Notes: a model not told the origin generated them from the letters alone. Positions 8,130-17,244 are shown, counted from the first letter of the stretch. The stretch: DNA of 64,000 nucleotides from Virgisporangium ochraceum (GCF_016863655.1 NZ_BOPH01000024.1:1-64000); one strand, 5' to 3'. Numbers and translations are program-made.

Positions 8130-11100
8130 GTGATCGGTGGGTTCGTCGGCCGGGCACGGGAGCTCGCCGTCCTGGAGACCGCGCAGCTGGTCGTCCGCAA
8201 CGGCGACTCCTGCGTGGTCGTCGTCACCGGGGAACCGGGGATCGGCAAGACCCGGCTGTGCCGCGAGGTGGTCACCCGGGCCGACCGGGCGGGCTTCGCC
8301 GTCGCCTGGGGATCGTGCTGGCCCGACGGTGGCGCGCCACCGCTGTGGCCGTGGCAGCCCATGCTGAGCAGCCTGGGAGCCGATCCGGCGATCGAACTCC
8401 CGAGCGATCCGCAGGGTCCGGGCGTCGGACCGGAGCGGTTCGCGCGCTTCTCCGCCGTGGCCGATCTGATCGCGTCGGCGTGCGGCCGGTCGCCGGTCCT
8501 GCTTGTGATCGATGACGCGCATGCTGCCGATCCTGGTGCGATGCTGCTCGCCCGTTTCGTGGCCCGCGCGCTGGTGCGGCAACCGGTTCTGCTCCTTCTG
8601 AGCAGTCGGATAGCGGACCGTCCGGTGTGGACCGACAGCGACGCCACGTTCGTGCCGCTGGGCCCGTTCGACGTCACCGAGACGGCCGAGTTCCTGCGGT
8701 CCCGTGGCGGCAACGCGCCGGCCGCGGCCGAGACCCGTGCCCTGCACCGGCTCACCGGCGGGCACCCGCTGCACCTGCACCACGCCGTCCGCGCCGGTAC
8801 GGCACACACGAGCATCCGCACGGTCATCGACCGCGCGTTGGCGGGCCTCGCCCCCGACACCGCCCGGGTGCTGCGGTTCGCGGCGGTGCTCGGCGCCGGG
8901 CCCGCCGTGGCCGACGTCGCCACCGTCGCCGGGGCGCCGGCCGCCGCCGTGCGGGCGGCACTGGCGGAGGCGTCGCTCGCCGGTCTGGTCGACGTCGAGG
9001 ACGTCGAGCGGTTCGCGTTCGGCCACGAACTGGTCCGCGAGGTACTGCACGAGCAGCTGCCGATCCAGGACCGGGTGGACGCACACGCCCGTGCCGCGGC
9101 CGCGTTGCGTGCCACCGCGTCCGCGCGGTCGGACCGGCTGGCCCGCTACGCCCACCACGCCCTGGGCGCGGCGTCCCGTTCGCGCGAGGACGCGGAGAAT
9201 GCGGTGACCGCGTGCCGCGACGCCGCACGCGCGCTGGTGGCCGGCTCCGCCTACGAGCAGGCGGCGGCACTGCTCGGGCAGGCGTGCGCGGTGCACGAGG
9301 CCGCGCGGTTGGCGTCCCCGCTCGCGCCGCTGCTCGTCGAGCGCGCTGACGCGGTCCTCCAATGTGGACTGTTGACGGCGGCCCGGCGCCTGTACCAATG
9401 GACCGCGACCACGGCGGACGCCGAGCGCGACCCGGTGACGCTGGCGCGGGCGGCGGTGGGCATCGGTGGGGTGTGGGTGAACGAGCACCGTTCGCGGCTG
9501 GACTGGGAGCGGGTCGTCGGCCTGCAACGCCGAGCCCTCGCCGGGCTGCCCGAGACCGAACCCGTGCTGCGCCAACGGCTGGTGACCCGGCTGGCCGTCG
9601 AGGACGTGTACCGCGGTGGTCCGATCGCGCCGGCGCTCGACGCGCTGTCGGCGACGCGGCGGCTCGGCGACGGCGTGGCGTTGGCCGAGGCGTTGTCGTT
9701 GTGCCACCACGCGTTGCTGTCGCCACCGCACGCCCACACCCGCCCGGCCCTTGCCGACGAACAGATCGCGGTCGCGTCGGCCGCCGGCGCGGGCATGCTC
9801 GCGCTGGTGGGCCTGTGCTGGCGGACCGTCGACGCGTTCCATCTCGGCGACCCGCGCGCCACGCAGATGCTCGCGGAGCTGCGCGAGCGGTGCGACGTGC
9901 TGGGCTGCCGCAGCATCCTGTTCATCGTCGAGTCCATCGAGGTGATGCTGCTGATCCGGGCCGGCCGGCTCGACGAGGCCGAGGCCAGGGCGGGCGCCTG
10001 CCTGAGCCTCGGTGACGAGGTCGGCGACGCCGACGCGCTCGGCGTGTACGGCGCGCACCTGTTGACGATCCGGTTCATCCAGGGCCGCGACGCCGAACTG
10101 GTCGACACCGCCATCGAGATCGCGGCGTCACCGACGCTCAACCCCGCCGAGTTCTCCTTCCTGGCGACGGCCGCCGGTCTCGCCGTCCGCGCGGGCGACC
10201 TGGCCCGTGCCCGCACGATGCTCGACCAGGTGACCGCGCCGGGGCTGGCCACGCTGCCCCAGTCGAGCACGTGGCTGGTCGGGATGTACTCGCTGGCCGA
10301 TGCCGCACACGGGATCGGCGACGCCGCACTCGCCCGGCAGGTGGAGGAGCTGGTCGAGCCGTACGCGGCGCTGCCGCTCACGCCGTCGCTCGCGGTGACC
10401 TGTCTGGGCTCCGCGGAACGGATTCTCGGCCTGACCCACCTCACGCGCGGCGACCTCGACGGCGCGGTCGCCGCGTTCGAGCGCGCCGTCGACGCGACCC
10501 GGTTGCTCGGCAACCGCCCGCTCACGGCGGTCAACTCGGCCGACCTGGCCGCGGTTCTGGTCGCCCGCAACGCATCCGGTGACCGCGTACGCGCCGCCGA
10601 GCTCCTCACGTTCGCCCACGCGGAGGCGACGACGATGGGACTCGACCGCCGCGCCGCCCGGTGGGCCCAGACGCTGGCCGGCCTCACCGAGCCCGTCGCC
10701 TCGATCGTGCGCACCGGGCGGCAGTGGGTCCTCACCGCCGACGCGCTGCGGGCCGTGGTGCCCGACCGGGTCGGCGTGCGGTACCTGGCGCGGCTGCTGA
10801 CCAGTCCGGGACAGCCGATCTCCGCGCTGCAGCTCACCGGCGCGGCCGACACGCTCGCCGGGGTCGGTCAGCCGGTGCTCGACGAGCGGGCCCGGGGCGA
10901 GTACCGCAGGCGGGTCGCCGAGCTCGGCCGGCAGGCCACCGCGGCCGAGGCCGCCGGCGACGCCCAGGGCGCGGAGTCCCTGCGCAAGGAGCTCGACGCG
11001 CTGCTCGACGAGCTGCGCCGGAGCACGGGACGCGGCGGGCGGACCCGGCAGTTCGCCGACGCGGGCGAACGGGCCCGTACCGCGGTCAGCAAGGCGATCA

Positions 11101-11228
11101 AACGGGCGGTCACCGAGATCCGCGAGGCCGAGCCGGCGCTGGCGGACCTGCTGGACCGCACGGTGACGACGGGCACCACGTGCGTCTACACACCCGATCC
11201 GGCGCGGCCGGTCGCGTGGACCGGCTGA
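8130..11228 (+). CDS. large AAA ATPase regulator with C-terminal winged-helix-like domain
   Basis: This is a 1032-residue protein. It opens with FVGRARELAVL, then Walker A GEPGIGKT at about residues 34-41 and a Walker B LLVIDDAHAAD near residue 128, as in LAL regulators. A long alpha-helical, TPR-like region follows from about 350 to 870. No LuxR helix-turn-helix is present. The last 110 residues contain a charged helical stretch and a segment (RTAVSKAIKRAVTEI) that looks like a winged-helix recognition region. Start is GTG 8130. Head-to-head placement with the SARP gene suggests that the two form one signalling unit, split into two proteins where AfsR-type regulators are a single chain. That link is inference. 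Confidence 0.85.
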   Translation: MIGGFVGRARELAVLETAQLVVRNGDSCVVVVTGEPGIGKTRLCREVVTRADRAGFAVAWGSCWPDGGAPPLWPWQPMLSSLGADPAIELPSDPQGPGVGPERFARFSAVADLIASACGRSPVLLVIDDAHAADPGAMLLARFVARALVRQPVLLLLSSRIADRPVWTDSDATFVPLGPFDVTETAEFLRSRGGNAPAAAETRALHRLTGGHPLHLHHAVRAGTAHTSIRTVIDRALAGLAPDTARVLRFAAVLGAGPAVADVATVAGAPAAAVRAALAEASLAGLVDVEDVERFAFGHELVREVLHEQLPIQDRVDAHARAAAALRATASARSDRLARYAHHALGAASRSREDAENAVTACRDAARALVAGSAYEQAAALLGQACAVHEAARLASPLAPLLVERADAVLQCGLLTAARRLYQWTATTADAERDPVTLARAAVGIGGVWVNEHRSRLDWERVVGLQRRALAGLPETEPVLRQRLVTRLAVEDVYRGGPIAPALDALSATRRLGDGVALAEALSLCHHALLSPPHAHTRPALADEQIAVASAAGAGMLALVGLCWRTVDAFHLGDPRATQMLAELRERCDVLGCRSILFIVESIEVMLLIRAGRLDEAEARAGACLSLGDEVGDADALGVYGAHLLTIRFIQGRDAELVDTAIEIAASPTLNPAEFSFLATAAGLAVRAGDLARARTMLDQVTAPGLATLPQSSTWLVGMYSLADAAHGIGDAALARQVEELVEPYAALPLTPSLAVTCLGSAERILGLTHLTRGDLDGAVAAFERAVDATRLLGNRPLTAVNSADLAAVLVARNASGDRVRAAELLTFAHAEATTMGLDRRAARWAQTLAGLTEPVASIVRTGRQWVLTADALRAVVPDRVGVRYLARLLTSPGQPISALQLTGAADTLAGVGQPVLDERARGEYRRRVAELGRQATAAEAAGDAQGAESLRKELDALLDELRRSTGRGGRTRQFADAGERARTAVSKAIKRAVTEIREAEPALADLLDRTVTTGTTCVYTPDPARPVAWTG
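9357..9374. repeat. iterated CTCCANNGTGGACAG-type site
   Basis: The sequence CTCCAATGTGGACTG followed by TTG lies inside the AAA regulator gene, in the frame that reads LQCGLL. Confidence 0.5.
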
Positions 11229-11231
11229 CCA

Positions 11232-11275
11232 CGCCGATGTCCCGCGGTCCCGGCCGGGACCGCGGGACATCGGCG
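11232..11275. terminator. 44-base perfect palindrome between convergent genes
   Basis: The sequence from 11232 to 11275 is a perfect inverted repeat with no loop bases: 22 bases each side, centred at 11253/11254. It fills almost the whole gap between the AAA gene stop (11228) and the paaN stop (11282). It should form a very stable bidirectional terminator. Confidence 0.85.
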
Positions 11276-11281
11276 CGGAAC

Positions 11282-12958
11282 CTACGCGTGGCGGCGCGAC
11301 TGGAGCACGAAGAACCGACCGGTGACGAACGCGGCGTCGGCGTACGCGGCGGTCGCCGCCGGGTTGGCCCCGGTGCCGTGCAGGTCGCTGAAGGCGGCCG
11401 TCTGGTTGACGAAGACGCCGCCGGTCAGGTTCTCCGAGAGGTGCACTCCCGCGTCGAGCGCCGCCTCCCGGGCCGCCTCGATCACGGCGCCCTCGGTGGA
11501 GTAGACCGACGCGGTGAGCGCGCCGTGCCGGCGTACCGTGTCGCGGAACAGGCGCAGACTGTCCTCAGTCGACGCCGTGGTGACCAGGAAGCTGATCGGC
11601 CCGAACCACTCGCTCGTGAACACCTTCTCGTCCGACGCCGACAGGCGCACCACCAGCGGCGTGCGGATGGTCGCGTCGGGGTTGCCGGGGTCGTCGACCG
11701 GTTCGGACGCGCGGACGACGGTCCCGTACGAGGGCGCCTCCTCCAGGCGCGACCGCACACCGTCGTTCACGATCGCGCCGAGCGTGCCGGCGGCCCGCGC
11801 CGGGTCTCCGAGCAGCTTGCCGAGCGCGCCGGCCAGGTCGGCGCCGAACTCCTCCGGGCTCCGGTGCCCCGCGTCGGTCTCGATGCCGTCGGCCGGAACC
11901 AGCAGGTTCTGCGGCGTCGTGCACATCTGTCCACTGTAGAGGGACAGGGAGAACGCGAGGTTGCGCAGCATGCCCTTGTAGTCGTCGGTGGAGTCGACGA
12001 TCACCGTGTTGAGCCCGGACTTCTCCGTGTACACGACGGCCTGCCGGGCGTTGAGCTCCAGCCAGTTGCCGAACTCGCTCGACCCGGTGAAGTCGATGAC
12101 CCGCACCCGCGGGTCGGTCGCGAGGGTCTTGGCGATCTCGTCACCCGGTTCCTCGACGGCGAGCGTGACCACGTTCGGGTCGATGCCGGCCTCGGCCAGC
12201 ACCTCGCGGGCCACCTGCACGCTGATCGCCAGCGGCAGTACCGCACCCGGGTGCGGCTTGACGATCACCGGGTTGCCGGTGACGAGGCTCGCGAACAGGC
12301 CCGGGTAGCCGTTCCACGTCGGGAACGTGGTGCAGCCGATCATCAACGCCACCCCACGCGGCACGACGGTGAACGTCTTGTCCATCGCGAGCGGGTCGCC
12401 GCCGCGCTGCGGCTTCTCCCACCGTGCCGCCCCGGGGATGCGGACCGACTCGGTGAACGCCTGGACGGTCGCCTCCAGCGCACGGTCCTGTGCGTGCGGG
12501 CCGCCGGCCTGGAACGCCATCACGAACGCCTGTCCGGTCGTGTGCTGGACGGCGTGCGCCATCTCGAAGCTGCGCGCGTTGATCCGGCGCAGGATCTCCA
12601 CGGCCACCCCGGCACGCCCCTGCGGGCCGACGGCACGCCACTGCGGCAGGGCCGCCCCGGCGGCGGCGAGCAGCGCCTCGGGGTCTGCCCGCGGGTAGCT
12701 GACGCCGAGGTCGAGCCCGTATGGCGAGCGCTCGGTGCCCACCTGGCCGGTCGCACCCGGCACCTCGATGGGAAAGGGCTTTCCGAGCAGGGCGCGGAAC
12801 GCGGCCTCACCGTCGGCGGCGGCCGACTCGCCGTAGACCGACTTGCTCGGCGACTCGGGGAACGGGCTCCAGTACTCGCGGGTGTCGAGTGCGGTACGGG
12901 CACGGTCGAGCAGGTCGCGGTGGCGCTCGTACAGCTCGGCCGGGGAAAGGGTCGTCAT
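11282..12958 (-). CDS. paaN: phenylacetic acid degradation protein PaaN (aldehyde dehydrogenase family)
   Basis: The 558-residue protein has the PaaN-type opening (ELYERHRDLLDRA), then an aldehyde dehydrogenase fold. The NAD-binding core has VIVKPHP and FTGSSEFGNWLE, the active cysteine is Cys346 in YSGQMCTTP, and a conserved EWFGPISF lies near residue 447. In phenylacetate catabolism PaaN/PaaZ-type enzymes oxidise the ring-opened semialdehyde CoA ester; this copy has no hydratase domain. No other paa genes adjoin it. The upstream 290 bases hold a 30-base tandem repeat. It contains one site of each iterated palindrome family. Confidence 0.88.
   Translation of the reverse strand: MTTLSPAELYERHRDLLDRARTALDTREYWSPFPESPSKSVYGESAAADGEAAFRALLGKPFPIEVPGATGQVGTERSPYGLDLGVSYPRADPEALLAAAGAALPQWRAVGPQGRAGVAVEILRRINARSFEMAHAVQHTTGQAFVMAFQAGGPHAQDRALEATVQAFTESVRIPGAARWEKPQRGGDPLAMDKTFTVVPRGVALMIGCTTFPTWNGYPGLFASLVTGNPVIVKPHPGAVLPLAISVQVAREVLAEAGIDPNVVTLAVEEPGDEIAKTLATDPRVRVIDFTGSSEFGNWLELNARQAVVYTEKSGLNTVIVDSTDDYKGMLRNLAFSLSLYSGQMCTTPQNLLVPADGIETDAGHRSPEEFGADLAGALGKLLGDPARAAGTLGAIVNDGVRSRLEEAPSYGTVVRASEPVDDPGNPDATIRTPLVVRLSASDEKVFTSEWFGPISFLVTTASTEDSLRLFRDTVRRHGALTASVYSTEGAVIEAAREAALDAGVHLSENLTGGVFVNQTAAFSDLHGTGANPAATAAYADAAFVTGRFFVLQSRRHA
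11927..11941. repeat. iterated site CTGTCCACTGTAGAG
   Basis: This is the reverse complement of CTCTACAGTGGACAG, one base off CTCCACAGTGGACAG. It sits in the paaN active-site region (codons LYSGQ). Confidence 0.5.
12771..12784. repeat. iterated palindrome site GGAAAGGGCTTTCC
   Basis: Thirteen of 14 positions match, within paaN. The codons read GKPFP on the minus strand, a third frame relative to most other sites. Confidence 0.6.
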
Positions 12959-13110
12959 GAGACTCCTCAGGCTCCTCTGGCGGGAGGGATTCGGTACCCC
13001 GTGTCTACCAGAGGTCCGGCCGTGATCACCCGACGCCGTTCAGAAGCCGACGGATCACCGCCCGCGGGTACCGGGCCGTCCCGGCGTGTCCCGGCGTGTC
13101 CCGCCCTGCG

Positions 13111-13230
13111 CGGAGCGCGCCAGCCCACACGCGGTCTGCCCGCGTACGCCCAGCCCACACACACCCGGCCCGCGTACGCCCAGCCCAAGCACGCCAAACC
13201 CACGGCCGCCCAGCCCTCGCACGCCCGCCG
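13111..13230. repeat. four-copy 30-base tandem repeat, intergenic
   Basis: Four units in exact 30-base register start at 13111, 13141, 13171 and 13201, each with CAGCCC at unit position 11. Units two and three share 17 identical leading bases. A ten-base unit (CCGGCGTGTC) is also repeated twice at 13081-13100. The array fills the 290-base gap between the POT gene and paaN, both on the minus strand, and so lies in the presumed paaN leader. There is no good coding case. It is not a CRISPR because the units abut without spacers. Confidence 0.7.
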
Positions 13231-13248
13231 TCAGCACGGACCGTCCGA

Positions 13249-14703
13249 TCACCGCACGCCGTGCATGAGCCGCCGGATCACCGGCGTCAGCGCCGCCAGC
13301 CCCAGCCCCAGCACGATCGCCACCACACCCAGCACCCCGAAGTAAGCGCTTTCCCGCTCCTCGCTGTAATAGCTGGCCAGCGTCCCGGAAAGCGCTGTCC
13401 CCAGCGCCACCGACAGGAAGAACAGCGCCACCATCTGGGTGCGGAACCGGTCCGGGGCCAGCTTCGTCGACACCGACAGCCCCACCGGGGAGAGCAGCAG
13501 CTCCGCGATCGTGAACACCAGGAGGATCCCGACCAGCGCGAGCAGCGGCGCACTGTTCTCCCCACCGCCGGCCAGCGGCAGGAACAGCAGGAACGCCACA
13601 CCCATGGTGATCGTCCCGGCCGCGAACTTCACCGGGGTCGACGGCTGACGGTCACCGAGCCGGGTCCACAGAGCGGCGAACACCCCCGCCAGCACGATGA
13701 TGAACACGGGGTTGATCGACTGGACCCACGACACCGGCATCTCCCACCCGAACAGGTCCCGGTCCAGCCGGGTGTCGGAGTAGATCGTCACGACCGTGAA
13801 CTGCTGCTGGTACAGCGACCAGAACGCGGCGCTGGCCACGAACAGCGGGATGAACGCCACCACCCGCTGCCGCTCGACGCGCGACAGGTGCCGGTCCAGG
13901 AGGATCACCGCCAGGTACGCGACCGCGGCGACCCCGCTGACGACGACCACGATCGTCGACAGCCGCCGCGCCGGCAGCAGGCCGACGATCGCGAGCAGAG
14001 CGATGCTCACCAACGCGAGCACCCCGATCCCCACCGCCATGAGCCGGCGGTTCGCCGGCAGCGGGTTGGGTACCTCCCGGCCCACCTCGGCGAGCCGGTG
14101 CCGGCCGAGCGCGTACTGGGTCAGCCCGATCGCCATCCCCACGGCCGCGAGCCCGAAGCCGACGTGGAAGCCAACATTCTGTTGAAGCAGCCCCGTGAGC
14201 AGCGGACCGGCGAGCGCACCGATGTTGATGCCCATGTAGAAGAGCGAGAACCCGGCGTCCCGCCGCTGGTCGTCGGGGGCGTACAGGGACCCGACCAGCG
14301 ACGTCGCGTTGGCCTTGACCCCGCCGCTACCGAACGCGACCAGCACCAGCCCGACCCCGACGCCGGCGAGGCCCGGCAGCAGCGCCAGCGCGATGTGCCC
14401 GGCCATCACCATGACCGCGCTGTAGAAGAGCACCCGCTCCGCGCCCCACACCCGGTCGGCGAGCCACGCGCCGAGCACGGTCGACAGGTAGACCAGCCCG
14501 CCGTAGGCGCCGACGATGCTGGTCGCGGTCGTCTTGTCGATGCCCAGGCCACCCTCGGCGGCGCTGTAGTAGAGGTAGATCAGCAGGATGCCCTGCATGC
14601 CGTAGAACGAGAAACGCTCCCACAGCTCGACACCGAACAGGTTCGCCAGCGCCGGCGGCTGCCCGAAGAAGGTCCGCGTACGGGTCGGGGCATCGGTCGT
14701 CAT
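13249..14703 (-). CDS. POT/PTR family proton-dependent peptide transporter
   Basis: The 484-residue membrane protein has about 12-14 helices and the POT family opening ELWERFSFYGMQGILLIYL, where the FYG region is diagnostic. Family members import di- and tripeptides with protons. The ATG at 14703 (MTTDAPTRTRTFF) is preferred; the frame stays open far upstream but crosses the divergent MFS gene. The MFS exporter starts 66 bases away on the other strand, so a shared divergent promoter is likely. Two iterated palindrome sites lie near its 3' end. Confidence 0.9.
   Translation of the reverse strand: MTTDAPTRTRTFFGQPPALANLFGVELWERFSFYGMQGILLIYLYYSAAEGGLGIDKTTATSIVGAYGGLVYLSTVLGAWLADRVWGAERVLFYSAVMVMAGHIALALLPGLAGVGVGLVLVAFGSGGVKANATSLVGSLYAPDDQRRDAGFSLFYMGINIGALAGPLLTGLLQQNVGFHVGFGLAAVGMAIGLTQYALGRHRLAEVGREVPNPLPANRRLMAVGIGVLALVSIALLAIVGLLPARRLSTIVVVVSGVAAVAYLAVILLDRHLSRVERQRVVAFIPLFVASAAFWSLYQQQFTVVTIYSDTRLDRDLFGWEMPVSWVQSINPVFIIVLAGVFAALWTRLGDRQPSTPVKFAAGTITMGVAFLLFLPLAGGGENSAPLLALVGILLVFTIAELLLSPVGLSVSTKLAPDRFRTQMVALFFLSVALGTALSGTLASYYSEERESAYFGVLGVVAIVLGLGLAALTPVIRRLMHGVR
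13341..13354. repeat. iterated palindrome site AGTAAGCGCTTTCC
   Basis: Twelve of 14 positions match. It lies in the POT gene, with codons ESAYF on the minus strand. Confidence 0.55.
13387..13400. repeat. iterated palindrome site GGAAAGCGCTGTCC
   Basis: Thirteen of 14 positions match. It lies in the POT gene 46 bases from the previous site, with codons TALSG on the minus strand. Confidence 0.6.
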
Positions 14704-14756
14704 GAGCACGCCATACCCAGAAATATCCGGTCTAGCAAGACGGACGTACGGTTTGT

Positions 14757-14762
14757 TAGGTT
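14757..14762 (+). promoter_or_regulatory. -10 box TAGGTT, leaderless geometry
   Basis: Seven bases separate this TANNNT box from the ATG of the MFS gene, which would place transcription initiation at or next to the start codon. Confidence 0.5.
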
Positions 14763-14769
14763 CGCGGGG

Positions 14770-15966
14770 ATGAGAGTCAGCCTGTGGACGATGGGACCGA
14801 CCGTCTTCCTGCCGTCGCTGCTGTTCGGCATCGGTCAGGGAGCAGTGCTCCCGGTTCTCGTGGTGTCCGCGCGCGATCTCGGAGCATCGCTCACAGTTGC
14901 GGGCTTCGTCGTCGCGCTCATGGGAATCGGGAAGATCGTCGCCGACCTGCCCGCGGGCGTCCTCGCCGACCGGCTCGGCGAGCGCGCGGCGATGCTGCTC
15001 GCCGTCGTCGTGGCACTCGTGTCGCTCGTCGTGTGCGTGTTCGCGCCGTCGGTGTGGGTCCTCGGCGCCGGCGTCGCCGGGCTCGGGCTGGCGCAGGCGG
15101 TATGGGGCCTCGCGCGACAGGCCTATCTCACCGAGGTCATGCCGTACCACCTGCGTGCCCGCGCGATGTCCACCCTCGGCGGCACCCAGCGCATCGGCCT
15201 GTTCGTCGGCCCGTTCCTGTCCGCCGCCGCGGTCAGCGTGTGGGGAACCGGCGCGGCGTACGGGATCCACATCGTGGTCGTGCTTGTCGCGGGCGTCGCC
15301 ATGCTCGCGCTTCCAGAACGGTCGATCGGACCGCGTCAGCGCACGCCGGCACCCGGCGGCACCCTGGGGGTGTTCCGTCGGCACCTGCCCGTGCTGCGAA
15401 CGCTGGCCATGGGCGCCCTTCTCCTCAGCGCGGTGCGCGCCGGCAGACCGGTCGCGATTCCCTTGTGGGCAGAGCACATCGGCCTCGACGCGGCGCAGAC
15501 GAGCCTCGTCTTCGGCATCTCCGGCGGCATCGAGGCCCTGGTGTTCTACCCCGCGGGCTTCGCGATGGACTGGTTCGGGCGGCTGTTCACGGTCGTGACG
15601 TCGACTGTCGGCCTCGGGGTCGCGTACCTGCTGCTGCCGTTCACCGACGGCTTCACGGCGCTGATGTGCGTCGGCGCCCTGATGGGTCTGTTCAACGGGA
15701 TGGGCAGCGGCATCAACATGACCATCAGCGCCGATGTCTCACCACCGGACAACCGACCCACGTTCCTCGGCGCCTGGCGGCTGCTGAGCGACATCGGCAG
15801 CGGTCTCGGTCCGTTGCTGGTCGGTGGCGTCGCGGCGGTCGCGCTCGCACCCGCGGTGGCGTCGCTCGGTGTCGTGTCGGGACTGGCCGCGCTCATCATG
15901 AGCGTGTGGCTGCCGCGGTACTCCCGTCGTCCACCGGAGGATTCCGTTCAGGCGTCGGCGTCGTAG
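14770..15966 (+). CDS. MFS transporter
   Basis: The 398-residue protein has about 12 hydrophobic helices. The MFS motif A region is seen as GVLADRLGERAAML at about residues 63-76, and its second-half counterpart as GFAMDWFGRLF near residue 263. The 12-helix layout fits drug or metabolite efflux, but the substrate is unknown. Start is ATG 14770, next to a TAGGTT box. It is divergent from the POT gene, and the downstream gene is convergent. Confidence 0.87.
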   Translation: MRVSLWTMGPTVFLPSLLFGIGQGAVLPVLVVSARDLGASLTVAGFVVALMGIGKIVADLPAGVLADRLGERAAMLLAVVVALVSLVVCVFAPSVWVLGAGVAGLGLAQAVWGLARQAYLTEVMPYHLRARAMSTLGGTQRIGLFVGPFLSAAAVSVWGTGAAYGIHIVVVLVAGVAMLALPERSIGPRQRTPAPGGTLGVFRRHLPVLRTLAMGALLLSAVRAGRPVAIPLWAEHIGLDAAQTSLVFGISGGIEALVFYPAGFAMDWFGRLFTVVTSTVGLGVAYLLLPFTDGFTALMCVGALMGLFNGMGSGINMTISADVSPPDNRPTFLGAWRLLSDIGSGLGPLLVGGVAAVALAPAVASLGVVSGLAALIMSVWLPRYSRRPPEDSVQASAS

Positions 15967-15982
15967 GCGTGCAGACCCACGA

Positions 15983-15996
15983 GGAAAGCGCAATCC
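15983..15996. repeat. iterated palindrome site GGAAAGCGCAATCC
   Basis: Twelve of 14 positions match. This is one of the few copies outside coding sequence, lying in the 30-base gap between convergent stops. Confidence 0.45.
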
Positions 15997-17187
15997 TCAG
16001 AGCGCGAACGCGTCGTGGTCGTACAGCCAGCCGACCGCGTTCAGCGTCCACGAGGCACCCGCGACCATCTGGGCGTCGCGCTGCTCCTGTTCCGGTCCGT
16101 CGGGCAGATGGAACCGGGCCTTGTTGTCACCGGAGATCGCCTGCAGCCGCGAGGCCCGGGGCAGCCGGAGCCGTTCGTACCGGCGCAGCGCGTCGGCGAC
16201 CGCCGTGGGCTCCGTGACCGCCGCGAGGCACGCGGCGAGCGTCGCGCCGTCCTCGACCGCCTGCGCCGCGCCCTGCGCCATGAAGGGGAGCATCGCGTGG
16301 CAGGCGTCGCCGAGCAGCGTCACCCGGCCGAGCGACCACCGTTCCAGCGGTGCGCGGTCGAACAGTGCCCACACGAAGGTCTCGTCGACCGATCCGAGGA
16401 TCTCCCGCACCTGCGGGTGCCACCCCTCGAACGCGGCCAGCGCGTCTGCGACCTTCCCGCGGTCGGTCCACGACTCCGCGGTCCACTCGTCGCGCTCGAC
16501 CACCGCCACGAAGTTCACCAGGCGGCGGGCGGACACGTAGTAGTGCACGAAGTGCTTACCGGGTCCCATGAAGATCTGCGCGGTCGTCTCCAGATCCAGG
16601 TGGGCGAGGCGCTCGGCCGGAACCAGGCCGCGGTACGCCACGCAGCCGGTGAACCGCGGATGCTGCGGGCCGAACAGCAGACCGCGCACCACCGAGTGGA
16701 TGCCGTCGGCGCCGACGAGGACGTCCACCTCGGTCGAAGACCCGTCGGCGAACCGGATCTCGACGCGGTCACCGTGGTCGGTCAGACCGGCGAGCCGGTG
16801 CTCGAGGTGGATGCGGTCGGCCGGCAGCGCACCGGCGAGCGCGGACACGAGGTCGGCGCGGTGCATCTGGTACTGCGGGAACCCGTATGTCGCCTCGAGA
16901 GCCTCGGCCAACGGCGCCCGCAGCAGCGTCCGTCCGTCGTCCCACCGGCGCTGGTGCCACGCCAGCGGCTTCACGCCGGTGGCCGCCAGGGCGTCGGCGA
17001 GCCCGAACCGGTGCAGCACCCGCGACGCGTTCGGGCTGACCTGGACGCCGGCGCCGACCTCGCTGAGCTCCGACGCCTGCTCGAACACGCGGACGTCGAG
17101 CCCGACGTGCCGCAGTGCCACGGCGGCCGAGAGCCCGCCGATTCCCCCGCCGACGATGCCGACCCGGATGCCGGCCGAGATCCCCAT
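15997..17187 (-). CDS. FAD-dependent aromatic monooxygenase (salicylate/3-hydroxybenzoate hydroxylase type)
   Basis: The 396-residue protein is a class A flavoprotein monooxygenase. It has the FAD-binding GGGIGG at residues 13-18, the DG motif VGADGIHS near residue 158 and the second FAD motif GDACHAMLP at about residue 293. Such enzymes hydroxylate phenolic acids with NAD(P)H and oxygen. Length and motifs fit salicylate 1-monooxygenase or 3-hydroxybenzoate 6-hydroxylase, and I cannot choose between them. It is the last gene of a minus-strand run that begins with an OxlT-like carboxylate transporter, which suggests uptake followed by oxidation of an organic acid. Confidence 0.87.
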   Translation of the reverse strand: MGISAGIRVGIVGGGIGGLSAAVALRHVGLDVRVFEQASELSEVGAGVQVSPNASRVLHRFGLADALAATGVKPLAWHQRRWDDGRTLLRAPLAEALEATYGFPQYQMHRADLVSALAGALPADRIHLEHRLAGLTDHGDRVEIRFADGSSTEVDVLVGADGIHSVVRGLLFGPQHPRFTGCVAYRGLVPAERLAHLDLETTAQIFMGPGKHFVHYYVSARRLVNFVAVVERDEWTAESWTDRGKVADALAAFEGWHPQVREILGSVDETFVWALFDRAPLERWSLGRVTLLGDACHAMLPFMAQGAAQAVEDGATLAACLAAVTEPTAVADALRRYERLRLPRASRLQAISGDNKARFHLPDGPEQEQRDAQMVAGASWTLNAVGWLYDHDAFAL

Positions 17188-17244
17188 CAGCCCACTCTGC
17201 CACGGGCATCACGGCCCATCGATGAGCTGTCGGACTCGGGACTC

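Noticed and set aside
13111..13230. CRISPR array
   Set aside because: The 30-base units abut with no spacers, and no cas genes are near.
10661..15966. Very long open frames on the opposite strand of paaN and the POT gene
   Set aside because: They have Arg/Pro/His-rich composition, no ribosome sites and no family resemblance; they are high-GC shadows of the real genes.
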